Assembly: GCF_002298975.1 (NCBI RefSeq)
Contig: NZ_DBMV01000001.1
Location: 1 to 64,000, forward strand
DNA length: 64,000 nucleotides
Source: Ralstonia sp. UBA689
GTDB lineage: Bacteria > Pseudomonadota > Gammaproteobacteria > Burkholderiales > Burkholderiaceae
Direction: 5' to 3'
The notes under the pieces are model-generated. The model was not told where the DNA came from and did no database searches. It worked only from the letters and a program-made list of their open reading frames with translations. Made by a program: the position numbers and the translations under genes. Numbering within the stretch: position 1 is the first letter of the stretch; every line of letters starts with the position of its first letter. Positions 27,630-36,587 of this stretch are shown piece by piece.

Positions 27630-28649
27630 TCAGGCGGATGGAGTCGGTGCGGTGTCTTCGATGCGCGCAAGTTCTGCCAGCACGGTATCGCGCACACGTG
27701 CGTCGCATAGCAGCGACACATGCCCGATGCCCGAGAACGGGATATGCCGTGCGCCTTCCAGCCACGACGCGCCAGCCGGCCCGACGATGGAGTCGTGCCA
27801 CGAGAAGATCGACGTGATGCGCGCACGCACGGCCGAGGTTTCGGAGGCCGCAAGTTGCCGCAGCCACGGGCTCGCCCAGGCCATCTGACGCACGTTATGG
27901 CCGCGCCCCGAGCGTGCCATCGCTGTGCCACGGTGCGGTGAGCCAAGCGTGATGACATGCGCAACCAGGGCGGTCTCCTGCGATTGCCGCAGCAGCGCGC
28001 GCGCGGCAAGCCCACCCATGCTGTGGCAGAGCAGTACCGGCGCGCGGCCGTATTCGTGCGTCATGCGGGCGACGGCAGCGGCAAGGTCGTGCGCGTAGTC
28101 GTCGATATCGCCAAGCAATGGCATCAGGTCGATCGCATCGATCGGGTGGCCAGCGGCGGCCAGGTGCTTCTGCATCGGCAACCACACCGCGCGGTTGCAG
28201 CCGTAGCCGTGGATCATCAGCACCGGCACGAGCTTCCCGCCGCCTGCCGGTGCATCGAACGCGGCGCGCGAGCGAAACGGCTGCAGCACGTTGAACATCC
28301 ATGCCACCGAACCGCATTCGCGCAGCCAACATGCAATGAAGCCCGTCACGCCGATGCGCTGTTCGTGCGGCACGGGCATGCGGTCCCAAGCCGGATCATC
28401 CGGGATGGCCGTGCCCGGGCTCGCCTGCGAGATGACGAAGGCCCAGCCGACCGAAAGGATGTATCCGAGAACGAGGCTCGCGCAGGCCACTGCCGCTGCG
28501 CCTGCCCAGTTCAATCCCATCCAGCGATGTGCGGCCCAGGCGAGTGCCAGCGTTGCCGCACATTGCATTGCCACGGCGATGCGGCGCGCGCCGGCCGCCG
28601 TCAGGAAGGCGAGGGGAACAGCAGATGTAGGTAGGTTGGCGCGCGTCAT
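27630..28649 (-). CDS. Alpha/beta hydrolase, lipase-like
   Basis: The 339-residue protein has two hydrophobic N-terminal segments (residues about 20-70) and a lipase domain from VLMIHGYGCNRAVWLPMQKHL onward. The nucleophile motif reads LLCHSMGGLA, so the first Gly of the usual G-x-S-x-G is Cys, which is seen in some lipase families. Asp in IFSWHDSIVGP and His in GIGHVSLL complete a likely triad. The product probably acts on lipids at the membrane; no substrate is assigned. It lies directly upstream of plcP on the same strand across a 135-base gap with the Pho box. Confidence 0.82.
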   Translation of the reverse strand: MTRANLPTSAVPLAFLTAAGARRIAVAMQCAATLALAWAAHRWMGLNWAGAAAVACASLVLGYILSVGWAFVISQASPGTAIPDDPAWDRMPVPHEQRIGVTGFIACWLRECGSVAWMFNVLQPFRSRAAFDAPAGGGKLVPVLMIHGYGCNRAVWLPMQKHLAAAGHPIDAIDLMPLLGDIDDYAHDLAAAVARMTHEYGRAPVLLCHSMGGLAARALLRQSQETALVAHVITLGSPHRGTAMARSGRGHNVRQMAWASPWLRQLAASETSAVRARITSIFSWHDSIVGPAGASWLEGARHIPFSGIGHVSLLCDARVRDTVLAELARIEDTAPTPSA

Positions 28650-28674
28650 GAGGTGGGCGTCGCCGCGGGTGGGT

Positions 28675-29199
28675 TCAGTCGCGCACCACGCGCGTACCGG
28701 CCAGGCGGTCGTGCAGGAACTGGCGCTGCGGGTCCAGCCACGCCAGCGCGCCCCATGCCAGCACGCAAGCCAGCGCAACACCGGCGCCGGCCCAGCGCGA
28801 TACTCCGCTCACGTGGATGATGCCGACGGCCACCGCAACCCAGATCCACGCCAGCACGTAGCGTGCAACGGCGCGGCCAAGCGAAATGCGTGATCCGTCC
28901 GCGTTGACCACGCGCATGCGCCAAGTCTGCATGGCCAGCGTCTGGCCGCGTCGGCGCCAGAACCCCACGAAGTACAGGCCCAGCGCCAGGAAGCCCCAGA
29001 CCTGCAGGCCCGCATCGCCCGTGCGCGCCAGTGGCGGAATGATTGCCCGCAAGACCAGGAAGACTGCCGTGGCACCGAACATCACGCCAAACAGCAGCAG
29101 CCCCTCGTAGAGCATCGCGGCAAGCCGGCGGCGCAGTGTGGGCGTGGCGAGCGGGTCAGTCGCCATGACAGGCGGGATCGGAGAAGCAGTCGTGGACAT
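28675..29199 (-). CDS. RDD family membrane protein
   Basis: The 174-residue protein has three to four hydrophobic segments and the RDD pattern: the conserved Arg of LRRRLAAMLYEGLLL, WRRRGQTLAMQTWRMRVV, and HDRLAGTRVV at the C-terminus. The function of the family is not settled, with cation exchange activity reported for some members. It ends 25 bases before the lipase-like gene and is on the same strand. Confidence 0.85.
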   Translation of the reverse strand: MSTTASPIPPVMATDPLATPTLRRRLAAMLYEGLLLFGVMFGATAVFLVLRAIIPPLARTGDAGLQVWGFLALGLYFVGFWRRRGQTLAMQTWRMRVVNADGSRISLGRAVARYVLAWIWVAVAVGIIHVSGVSRWAGAGVALACVLAWGALAWLDPQRQFLHDRLAGTRVVRD

Positions 29200-29290
29200 C
29201 GAACCGGGAAGAGTGCGGCGTGGTCATCGATCGCGCGCCGGCACAACGTGCACAGCGCTTGATCGGATTATGCCAAAGGGCGAGCGATGC

Positions 29291-30145
29291 TCAGCCGCCC
29301 AGCACCGTCGACGGCGGTGGATTGCCCGTGCCCGAGTCGCCGTTCGGCGCGGTGGGGGGCACGGCCGGATACGGTGTCGTCACCTGGACGCTGGCGGGGG
29401 TGGACGCCGCCGCGGCCGGAGCCGGTGCGGGCGTAGGCATGGGCGCGGCCGCAGGCGCAGACGCCGTTGATTTGGCTGGCGCCAGCGGATTGGGCGCCGA
29501 CTTGGTCGTGCCCGGCTTGGTGCGCGCGCCGTGGTGCACCGCCTTGGCGGCATCCTTGGCCAGCCTCGTGCTTCCCGGCAGCGCCGTCACTGCCGATGGA
29601 CGCTTCTGCGCCTTGGCCGCCGCAGCGAGCGCCTTCTTCTGCTCGTCAGGCAACTGCTGATAGTGCTGCCACGCTTCGCTCTTCTTCTGCAGCGGAACCG
29701 ACTTGGTGGTCTGGAAATTCTCCCGCGCGCGGTGGCGTTGTTCGGGCGTCAGCTTGACCCAGTCGGCCATGCGCGTCTGCAGGCGCTGCTGCTGGGCTGG
29801 CGTGTACTTGGAATAGGCCTGGGCGATCTGCAGCCACTTCTTGCGGGCCAGTTCGTTCATGCCGTTCCATTCCGGGGCCAGCGGTGCAAGGATGCGCTGC
29901 TGCACGGTGGTCAACTCGGACCAGTTCGGGTGGACGGACGGTTGCGGATTCGTGGCGGGCGGCGTCGGCAGCGCCAGCGTGTCGCTGGCGCTTGGAGTCG
30001 AAGCTGCAGTCGGTGTCGATGCGCTTGGCACTTGCGCCAGGACCGCGCTCGTCATGCCGATCAGCGCGACGATGACGGCAGCCAACCGAGAGGTTGTCTG
30101 CCCGCCGCGCGGTGGTTGGCCGTGGGTGCGTTGGAGGTCGCTCAT
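29291..30145 (-). CDS. DUF3106 protein, exported, Pro/Ala-rich tail
   Basis: The 284-residue protein has an N-terminal hydrophobic segment (about 20-38, cleavage near VLA|Q) and a central DUF3106 domain (about 70-170) made of helical repeats with WSELTTVQQRILAPLAPEWNGM, RKKWLQIAQ, RLQTRMADW and PEQRHRARENF, resembling Spy/CpxP-type stress helices. The last ~100 residues are Ala/Pro/Thr-rich and probably disordered. It follows the DUF3619 gene by 11 bases and so belongs to the ECF sigma factor operon. Confidence 0.82.
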   Translation of the reverse strand: MSDLQRTHGQPPRGGQTTSRLAAVIVALIGMTSAVLAQVPSASTPTAASTPSASDTLALPTPPATNPQPSVHPNWSELTTVQQRILAPLAPEWNGMNELARKKWLQIAQAYSKYTPAQQQRLQTRMADWVKLTPEQRHRARENFQTTKSVPLQKKSEAWQHYQQLPDEQKKALAAAAKAQKRPSAVTALPGSTRLAKDAAKAVHHGARTKPGTTKSAPNPLAPAKSTASAPAAAPMPTPAPAPAAAASTPASVQVTTPYPAVPPTAPNGDSGTGNPPPSTVLGG

Positions 30146-30156
30146 CGATCAGCCTT

Positions 30157-30600
30157 TCACTGATCGCGTTTGTCGAGATACTGATGGAAGCCTTGATCGG
30201 CGTAGGCGGCCAGCGGCAGGTCGTCGAGCAGCATCGCGGTGTCGACCTCGGCGAGTTCGTCCACGCGTTGCTGCTGTTGCCACTGATAGATGCCGGCAAG
30301 CCCAGCGAGCAGCGCGATGGTCGGCCACAGCAGGCCGAAACGGCGCAGGAGCGCCGAGGCACGCTGCAGCGGCGACGGCGCGCCGCCTTCCATGTCGAAG
30401 GACACCGAGCCGACACCCGGCATGGCCAGGGCAGGCGTGCGCACCGTGCTCGGCGCCTCTGCTTTCTTGTGCGCGAGCGCTGTCCTGCGCGCCGCGCTGA
30501 GGCGGTCGCGCACATCAGGCGGCAACTGTCCGGCCGACTCGTTCAGAGCGATGCGGACGGCGTGCACGAAGCGGCGTTCTCGGAGTTCTGCCTTGTTCAT
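30157..30600 (-). CDS. DUF3619 single-pass membrane protein, possible anti-sigma factor
   Basis: The 147-residue protein has an about 80-residue cytoplasmic start (ERRFVHAVRIALNESAGQLPPDVRDRLSAAR), one transmembrane helix (FGLLWPTIALLAGLAGIY) and a short periplasmic tail. DUF3619 has no established function. Its start overlaps the stop of the ECF sigma gene by four bases and its topology is that of an anti-sigma factor, which I infer it to be. The cytoplasmic part lacks the zinc-binding HxxxCxxC motif of ZAS-type anti-sigmas. Confidence 0.82.
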   Translation of the reverse strand: MNKAELRERRFVHAVRIALNESAGQLPPDVRDRLSAARRTALAHKKAEAPSTVRTPALAMPGVGSVSFDMEGGAPSPLQRASALLRRFGLLWPTIALLAGLAGIYQWQQQQRVDELAEVDTAMLLDDLPLAAYADQGFHQYLDKRDQ

Positions 30601-31163
30601 AGTCGGATCCCTCGCGCCCGCAGCGCTTGGGCCAGGGCGTGCGTTGCCCGCGAGCAGTGCGTCTTCACGCTCCCCTCGGAGCAGCCCATTGCCTGGGCTG
30701 TCTCGGCAACATCCATGTCTTCCCAGTAACGCATCAGGAAGGCCTCCCGTTGACGTGTCGGGAGTTTCTCGATTTCGCGCTCGAGAATTTCCAGCATCTG
30801 CGAGCGCTCGACCTTGTCGGCGCTGCTCTCCGCCGCTGTGGAGCCGGCTTCGCTTTCGATCAGTTCGAGCGGGTCGGTGTCGTCGCCTTCGGATTCCGTG
30901 CGGAAGCTGGAGAACAGGCTGACCCACGTATTGCGCACCTTGGTGCGGCGGAACCAGTCGTGGATCGTGTTCTGGAGGATACGCTGGAACAGCAGGGGCA
31001 GCTCGGCCTCGGGCTTGTCGCCGTATTTCTCGGCCAGCTTGATCATGGCGTCCTGCACGATATCGAGCGCGGCATCGTCGTCACGGACCGCGAAGACCGC
31101 CTGCTTGAAGGCGCGTTTCTCGACGCTTAGAAGGAAGGCCGACAGTTCCTGTTCAGAGGCCAT
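30597..31163 (-). CDS. ECF-type RNA polymerase sigma factor
   Basis: The 188-residue protein has sigma region 2 (about 10-80; VRDDDAALDIVQDAMIKLAEKYGD and FQRILQNTIHDWFRR) and region 4 (about 125-185; LEREIEKLPTRQREAFLMRYWEDMDVAETAQAMGCSEGSVKTHCSRA), joined by an acidic linker with DDTDPLELIESE. Regions 1.1 and 3 are missing as in ECF sigmas. It heads the operon sigma-DUF3619-DUF3106. The signal it answers is unknown; a cell-envelope stress role is suggested by the exported partner. Confidence 0.9.
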   Translation of the reverse strand: MASEQELSAFLLSVEKRAFKQAVFAVRDDDAALDIVQDAMIKLAEKYGDKPEAELPLLFQRILQNTIHDWFRRTKVRNTWVSLFSSFRTESEGDDTDPLELIESEAGSTAAESSADKVERSQMLEILEREIEKLPTRQREAFLMRYWEDMDVAETAQAMGCSEGSVKTHCSRATHALAQALRARGIRL

Positions 31164-31523
31164 ACTACGGCGGGTGCGAATCCTGGTGGGGCAGCCGGGC
31201 GGAAGTTCACATTGTCATCATGTGATGGTGGCGCCGCATGGCAGCGACGGCCTGGGCCGTCAAAAATGTTGCGATGCTAGCAAAAATGCGGGTCGGCGGA
31301 CAGCCTGACTGTCTGGCGAGGCGCCCAGTGTGGCGAATCTTGCCGTCGCTGGACCGACATGCGGCATTGCAGTATCATTGTCGGTTCACAATATCTGTGG
31401 TTTGTCTCATCTGGCCGCCCATCAGGCGGACCATCCATGCAGACGCGCACCGCTCAAATCCGCGCCACAAGCCCGGTAGAGAGCATCCAAACAATTTTTT
31501 GCCGAAAATTGCAAAGGACTGAC
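31164..31523. promoter_or_regulatory. Divergent control region between the ECF sigma gene and ilvB
   Basis: This 360-base gap has no gene. TCACAT/ATGTGA arms (31207-31212, 31220-31225) lie near the sigma gene. Toward ilvB, TGGACC (31350-31355) and TATCAT (31373-31378), 17 apart, form a plausible promoter, with ATTGT/ACAAT arms (31377-31381, 31388-31392) over its start. A leader hairpin TGGCCGCC/GGCGG-A-CCA spans 31412-31433. The frame of ilvB is open far upstream but without a ribosome site. Confidence 0.5.
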
Positions 31524-33281
31524 ATGAATATGCCAAGCGCGGAATTTTCCCACGCCAATAGCGGTTCATCTGCCGACATGATGGGGTCTGAGATCCTCGT
31601 CAATGCGCTCGCAGCAGAGGGCGTCGAGTTCGTCTGGGGTTACCCCGGCGGCGCGGTGCTCTATATCTACGACGCGTTCTACAAGCAAAACAAGATCGAA
31701 CACATTCTTGTGCGCCATGAGCAGGCGGCGGTCCATGCGGCCGACGGCTATGCGCGCGCCACGGGCAAGGTCGGTGTCGCCCTGGTGACATCCGGCCCGG
31801 GCGTGACCAATGCCGTGACCGGCATCGCCACTGCCTACCTGGATTCGATCCCGATGGTCGTCATCACCGGTAACGTGCCGACGCACGCCATCGGTCAGGA
31901 TGCCTTCCAAGAATGCGACACCGTCGGCATCACACGCCCGATCGTCAAGCACAACTTCTTGGTCAAGGACGTGCGCAATCTCGCTTCGACCATCAAGAAG
32001 GCGTTCTACATCGCCTCGACCGGCCGTCCGGGCCCGGTGGTGGTGGACATCCCCAAGGATGTCTCGCGCGAGATGTGCAAGTACGAGTATCCGAAGACCA
32101 TCGAGATGCGCTCGTACAATCCGGTCAACAAGGGCCATTCCGGCCAGATCCGCAAGGCTGTGAGCCTGCTGCTGCAGGCTGAGCGTCCGTACATCTATTC
32201 GGGTGGCGGCGTGGTGCTTGCCGACGCCAGCGAAGAGCTGCGTCAACTGGCTGCGCTGACCGGCTACCCCGTCACGAACACGCTGATGGGCCTGGGCGCA
32301 TTCCCGGGCACCAGCAAGCAGTTCGTCGGCATGCTGGGCATGCACGGCACGTACGAAGCCAACATGGCGATGCAGAACTGCGACGTGCTGATCGCCATCG
32401 GTGCGCGATTTGACGACCGTGTGATCGGCAGCCCGGCGCACTTCTCGTCGCAGCCGCGCAAGATCATCCACATCGACATCGATCCGTCGTCCATTTCCAA
32501 GCGGGTGAAGGTCGACATCCCCATCGTCGGCAACGTCAAGGACGTGCTGCAGGAGATGATCGCCCAGATCCAGAGCGGCGAAGCCAAGCCGAACAAGACG
32601 GCGCTGGCCAAGTGGTGGGAGCAGATCGAGCAGTGGCGCAGCGTCGATTGCCTGAAGTACGACCGCACCTCCGAGATCATCAAGCCGCAGTACGTGGTCG
32701 AGAAGATCTGGGAACTGACCAATGGCGACGCCTTCGTCTGCTCCGACGTTGGGCAGCACCAGATGTGGGCCGCGCAGTTCTACAAGTTCAACGAACCGCG
32801 CCGCTGGATCAACTCCGGCGGTCTGGGCACCATGGGCGTGGGCCTGCCTTACGCGATGGGCATCAAGAAGGCGTTCCCGGACAAGGAAGTCGTCACCATC
32901 ACCGGTGAAGGCTCGATCCAGATGTGCATCCAGGAACTGTCGACCTGCCTGCAGTACGACACCCCGGTGAAGATCTGCTCGCTCAACAACGGCTATCTGG
33001 GCATGGTGCGCCAGTGGCAGGAAATCGAGTACGACAACCGTTACTCGCATTCCTACATGCAGGCGCTGCCGGATTTCGTGAAGCTGGCCGAATCGTATGG
33101 CCACGTTGGCATGCGCATCGAGAAGACGGCGGATGTCGAGCCCGCGCTGCGCGAAGCCTTCCGACTCAAGGACCGCACCGTGTTCCTCGACTTCCAGACC
33201 GACCCGACCGAAAACGTCTGGCCGATGGTCCAGGCTGGCAAGGGCATCTCTGAAATGCTGCTCGGCGTGGAGGATCTGTAA
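31524..33281 (+). CDS. ilvB: Acetolactate synthase large subunit
   Basis: The 585-residue catalytic subunit joins two pyruvates (or pyruvate and 2-oxobutyrate) at thiamine diphosphate, the first step toward Val, Leu and Ile. The order is N-terminal TPP-PYR domain with the catalytic Glu in VRHEQAAVHAADGYAR, a central domain, and a C-terminal TPP domain with GEGSIQMCIQELSTC and NNGYLGMVRQWQ. The ATG at 31524 follows AAAGGACTGAC; an upstream in-frame extension is rejected. It overlaps ilvH by one base (TAATG). Confidence 0.96.
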   Translation: MNMPSAEFSHANSGSSADMMGSEILVNALAAEGVEFVWGYPGGAVLYIYDAFYKQNKIEHILVRHEQAAVHAADGYARATGKVGVALVTSGPGVTNAVTGIATAYLDSIPMVVITGNVPTHAIGQDAFQECDTVGITRPIVKHNFLVKDVRNLASTIKKAFYIASTGRPGPVVVDIPKDVSREMCKYEYPKTIEMRSYNPVNKGHSGQIRKAVSLLLQAERPYIYSGGGVVLADASEELRQLAALTGYPVTNTLMGLGAFPGTSKQFVGMLGMHGTYEANMAMQNCDVLIAIGARFDDRVIGSPAHFSSQPRKIIHIDIDPSSISKRVKVDIPIVGNVKDVLQEMIAQIQSGEAKPNKTALAKWWEQIEQWRSVDCLKYDRTSEIIKPQYVVEKIWELTNGDAFVCSDVGQHQMWAAQFYKFNEPRRWINSGGLGTMGVGLPYAMGIKKAFPDKEVVTITGEGSIQMCIQELSTCLQYDTPVKICSLNNGYLGMVRQWQEIEYDNRYSHSYMQALPDFVKLAESYGHVGMRIEKTADVEPALREAFRLKDRTVFLDFQTDPTENVWPMVQAGKGISEMLLGVEDL

Positions 33282-33772
33282 TGCGTCACATCATTTCTGT
33301 CCTGCTGGAAAACGAGCCGGGTGCGCTGTCGCGTGTGGTGGGCCTGTTCTCGGCGCGCGGCTACAACATCGAGACGCTGACGGTCGCCCCGACCGAAGAC
33401 GCCTCGCTGTCGCGCATGACGATCGTCACGACCGGTTCGGACGACATCATTGAGCAGATCACCAAGCACCTGAACCGCCTGGTAGAGGTGGTCAAGGTCG
33501 TCGACCTGACCGAAGGTGCGCACATCGAGCGCGAACTGATGCTCGTGAAGGTGCGTGCGGTTGGCAAGGAGCGCGAGGAAATGAAGCGTACGGCGGACAT
33601 CTTCCGCGGTCGCATCATCGACGTGACCGAGAAGACCTACACGATCGAGTTGACCGGTAACGGCGGCAAGCTCGACGCGTTTCTCGATGCCATCGATCGT
33701 ACTGCCATTCTGGAGACCGTCCGTACGGGCGGCTCGGGTATTGGCCGCGGCGAGCGCATTCTGAAGGTTTGA
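33281..33772 (+). CDS. ilvH: Acetolactate synthase regulatory subunit
   Basis: The 163-residue protein starts with an ACT domain (MRHIISVLLENEPGALSRVVGLFSARGYNIETLTVAPTED) that binds valine for feedback inhibition, followed by the conserved C-terminal domain (RTADIFRGRIIDVTEKTYTIELTGN). It is translationally coupled to ilvB through a shared TAATG. Confidence 0.96.
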   Translation: MRHIISVLLENEPGALSRVVGLFSARGYNIETLTVAPTEDASLSRMTIVTTGSDDIIEQITKHLNRLVEVVKVVDLTEGAHIERELMLVKVRAVGKEREEMKRTADIFRGRIIDVTEKTYTIELTGNGGKLDAFLDAIDRTAILETVRTGGSGIGRGERILKV

Positions 33773-33826
33773 CCGGCGCGTGCGTGCTGCCGGCCCCCAT
33801 GGATATTTGAAAATTAGGACATCAAC

Positions 33827-34843
33827 ATGAAAGTGTTTTACGACAAGGACGCCGACCTCTCCCTCATCAAGGGCAAGAACGTCACCATCATCGGCTACGG
33901 CTCGCAAGGCCATGCCCACGCCCTCAACCTGAACGACTCGGGCGTGAAGGTGACGGTTGGTCTGCGCAAGAACGGCGCGTCGTGGAACAAGGCCGTCAAC
34001 GCCGGCTTGCAGGTCAAGGAAGTGGCCGAGGCAGTGAAGGAAGCCGACGTTGTCATGATCCTGCTGCCGGACGAGCAGATCGCTGACGTGTACAAGAACG
34101 AAGTGCACGGCAATATCAAGCAAGGCGCCGCACTGGCATTTGCCCACGGCTTCAACGTGCACTACGGTGCCGTGATTCCGCGCGCCGACCTGGACGTCAT
34201 CATGATCGCCCCGAAGGCTCCGGGCCATACCGTGCGTGGCACCTACACGCAAGGTGGCGGCGTGCCGCACCTGATCGCCGTGCACCAGGACAAGTCGGGC
34301 GCAGCGCGTGATATCGCGCTGTCGTACGCCACCGCCAACGGCGGCGGCCGCGCCGGCATCATCGAAACCAACTTCCGTGAAGAAACCGAAACCGACCTGT
34401 TCGGCGAGCAAGCCGTGCTGTGCGGCGGTACCGTCGAGCTGATCAAGGCTGGCTTCGAGACGCTGGTGGAAGCCGGCTACGCTCCGGAAATGGCTTACTT
34501 CGAGTGCCTGCACGAGCTGAAGCTGATCGTCGACCTGATCTACGAAGGCGGCATCGCCAACATGAACTACTCGATCTCGAACAACGCCGAATACGGCGAA
34601 TACGTCACCGGCCCGCGCGTCGTGACGGAAGAGACCAAGAAGGCCATGAAGCAATGCCTGAAGGACATCCAGACCGGCGAGTACGCCAAGAGCTTCCTGC
34701 TGGAGTACAAGGCAGGCCAGCCGACGCTGATCTCACGCCGCCGCCTGACCGAAGAGCACCAGATCGAGCAGGTTGGCGCCAAGCTGCGCGCAATGATGCC
34801 GTGGATCGCCAAGAACAAGTTGGTCGACCAGACCAAGAACTGA
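33827..34843 (+). CDS. ilvC: Ketol-acid reductoisomerase
   Basis: The 338-residue class I enzyme isomerises and reduces acetolactate and acetohydroxybutyrate with NADPH. The Rossmann start VTIIGYGSQGHAHALNL and the metal-binding segment of the C-terminal knotted domain (SDTAEYG-like SNNAEYGEYV; E in ECLHELKLIVDLIYEGG) are present at the usual positions. It follows ilvH by 54 bases and closes the ilvBHC operon at a strong terminator. Confidence 0.97.
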   Translation: MKVFYDKDADLSLIKGKNVTIIGYGSQGHAHALNLNDSGVKVTVGLRKNGASWNKAVNAGLQVKEVAEAVKEADVVMILLPDEQIADVYKNEVHGNIKQGAALAFAHGFNVHYGAVIPRADLDVIMIAPKAPGHTVRGTYTQGGGVPHLIAVHQDKSGAARDIALSYATANGGGRAGIIETNFREETETDLFGEQAVLCGGTVELIKAGFETLVEAGYAPEMAYFECLHELKLIVDLIYEGGIANMNYSISNNAEYGEYVTGPRVVTEETKKAMKQCLKDIQTGEYAKSFLLEYKAGQPTLISRRRLTEEHQIEQVGAKLRAMMPWIAKNKLVDQTKN

Positions 34844-34866
34844 TCGATCACGCTTTGTGCGAGAAG

Positions 34867-34894
34867 AAAGCCAGCCTCCGGGCTGGCTTTTTTT
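34867..34894 (+). terminator. Rho-independent terminator after ilvC
   Basis: A 10-bp stem with core AGCCAGCC/GGCTGGCT and a TCCG tetraloop runs into seven T residues. It separates ilvBHC from the psd-pssA pair. Confidence 0.95.
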
Positions 34895-34993
34895 ATGCTG
34901 AATCGAAGGTGTCTGGCGCTGTTTCAAGTGCTGGCGCGGCCCCGTGTCGGCTAGAATGCCGCATTTCCTTCAAGACGCAGTCGAGGTCTGATT

Positions 34994-35641
34994 TTGAACA
35001 ACACGTATCCGCATCCCATCATTGCCCGCGAGGGTTGGCCGTACCTGGGCGGGATTTTCATTGTCACGCTCATCGTGCAGGCTGCCGCCGGCTTTGGCTG
35101 GGCGTGGCCGTTCTGGTTGGTGACGCTGTTCGTGCTGCAGTTTTTCCGCGATCCAGCGCGTGCCGTCCCGACGCAGGCCAACGCGATTCTGTCGCCGGCC
35201 GACGGCCGCATCGTTGCCGTCGAGCAGGTGCGCGATCCGTATGCCGATCGCGATGCGCTGAAGATCAGCGTGTTCATGAACGTGTTCAACGTGCACTCCA
35301 ACCGCGCGCCGGTCGACGGCAAGGTGGAGCAGGTGTCGTACTTCCCTGGCAAGTTCGTCAACGCCGATCTGGATAAGGCCTCGCTGGAAAACGAGCGCAA
35401 TGCCGTGGTGTTGCGTCGTGACGATGGCCAGATCGTGACCTCGGTGCAGGTGGCCGGATTGATCGCGCGCCGCATCCTTTGCTATACCAAAGTCGGCGAG
35501 ACCCTCGCGCGCGGCCAACGCTATGGCTTCATCCGCTTCGGCTCGCGCGTCGACGTATACCTGCCGCTGAACGCACGCCCGCGCGTGACGATTGGCGAGA
35601 AGGTGTCCGCCACGCTCACAGTGCTCGCCGAACTGGACTGA
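34994..35641 (+). CDS. psd: Phosphatidylserine decarboxylase, short form
   Basis: The 215-residue proenzyme decarboxylates phosphatidylserine to phosphatidylethanolamine. After one or two N-terminal membrane helices (YLGGIFIVTLIVQAAAGFGWAW), the family motifs SPADGRIV, FMNVFNVHSNRAP and the self-cleavage site RFGSR appear; cleavage before the Ser makes the pyruvoyl group. This is the short archaeal-type class common in betaproteobacteria. The start codon is TTG at 34994, supported by GAGGT six to ten bases upstream. It precedes pssA by 13 bases. Confidence 0.93.
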   Translation: MNNTYPHPIIAREGWPYLGGIFIVTLIVQAAAGFGWAWPFWLVTLFVLQFFRDPARAVPTQANAILSPADGRIVAVEQVRDPYADRDALKISVFMNVFNVHSNRAPVDGKVEQVSYFPGKFVNADLDKASLENERNAVVLRRDDGQIVTSVQVAGLIARRILCYTKVGETLARGQRYGFIRFGSRVDVYLPLNARPRVTIGEKVSATLTVLAELD

Positions 35642-35654
35642 TCCGGAGGCCGCC

Positions 35655-36527
35655 ATGCCCGCGTTCAATCGGCGCAAGAAGCGCTTTACCGCCAACAACG
35701 TGACGCACTTGCGTTCGCTGCGCCACAACCAGCCGCGTTCGGATGAAGACGACCTGGAGGTCGTGCGTCCACGTCGCCGCGGCATCTATCTGCTGCCCAA
35801 CGCTTTCACGACGGCTGCGTTGTTTGCGGGCTTCTTCGCCATCGTGCAGGCGATGAACCTGAACTTCGAGACGGCGGCGATTGCCATCTTCGCGGCGATG
35901 GTGCTCGACGGCATGGATGGCCGTGTCGCCCGCATCACCAACACGCAGAGTGCGTTCGGCGAGCAGTACGACTCACTGTCCGACATGTGCTCGTTTGGCG
36001 TCGCGCCTGCGCTCGTGATGTACGAGTGGATCTTGCGTGACCTGGGCAAGTGGGGCTGGCTGGCTGCGTTCGTTTACTGCGCAGGCGCTGCGCTGCGTCT
36101 GGCACGCTTCAATACCAACATCGGTGTGGTCGACAAACGCTTCTTCCAGGGCATGCCGAGCCCGGCCGCCGCCGCGCTGATCGCCGGCTTTGTCTGGCTG
36201 GCCATCGACAACAAGCTGCCGGTCAAGGAACTGTGGATGCCGTGGGTCGCTTTCGGGCTGACGCTGTATGCGGGGCTATCGATGGTGTCGAATGCGCCGT
36301 TCTACAGCGGCAAGGCGCTCGATGTGCGGCATCGCGTGCCGTTCGGTGTGATGGTGCTGGTGCTTGTGCTGTTCGTGGTGGTGTCGAGCGATCCGCCGGT
36401 GGCGCTGTTCGGCCTGTTTGTCGGCTATGCGGTGTCGGGCTATCTGCTCTGGGGCTGGCGTACGCTGCATGGGCAGCAGGGTAGCCCGCGCTTGCCGAAG
36501 CAGGCTTCGGACGATGCGCACGAGTGA
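35655..36527 (+). CDS. pssA: CDP-diacylglycerol-serine O-phosphatidyltransferase
   Basis: The 290-residue inner-membrane enzyme makes phosphatidylserine from CDP-diacylglycerol and serine. A basic N-terminus precedes the helices; the CDP-alcohol phosphatidyltransferase motif DGMDGRVAR-x8-FGEQYDSLSD is complete. The ATG at 35655 is preceded by GGAGG. Together with psd it makes phosphatidylethanolamine, which is the substrate of the PlcP-type enzyme elsewhere in the window. Confidence 0.94.
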   Translation: MPAFNRRKKRFTANNVTHLRSLRHNQPRSDEDDLEVVRPRRRGIYLLPNAFTTAALFAGFFAIVQAMNLNFETAAIAIFAAMVLDGMDGRVARITNTQSAFGEQYDSLSDMCSFGVAPALVMYEWILRDLGKWGWLAAFVYCAGAALRLARFNTNIGVVDKRFFQGMPSPAAAALIAGFVWLAIDNKLPVKELWMPWVAFGLTLYAGLSMVSNAPFYSGKALDVRHRVPFGVMVLVLVLFVVVSSDPPVALFGLFVGYAVSGYLLWGWRTLHGQQGSPRLPKQASDDAHE

Positions 36528-36551
36528 CCGATGCGCTGCACGATTGTGCGC

Positions 36552-36580
36552 TTGCGTCAATTTTTGAATTCGTCTATAGT
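36552..36580 (+). promoter_or_regulatory. leuA promoter
   Basis: TTGCGT (36552-36557) and TATAGT (36575-36580) are 17 bases apart. The expected transcript start is 36587-36588, which coincides with the ATG of the leader peptide. Confidence 0.75.
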
Positions 36581-36587
36581 CATCTGC

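Noticed and set aside
31359..31523. N-terminal extension of ilvB
   Set aside because: The frame is open upstream but has no ribosome site, and family similarity starts at 31524 after AAAGGA.
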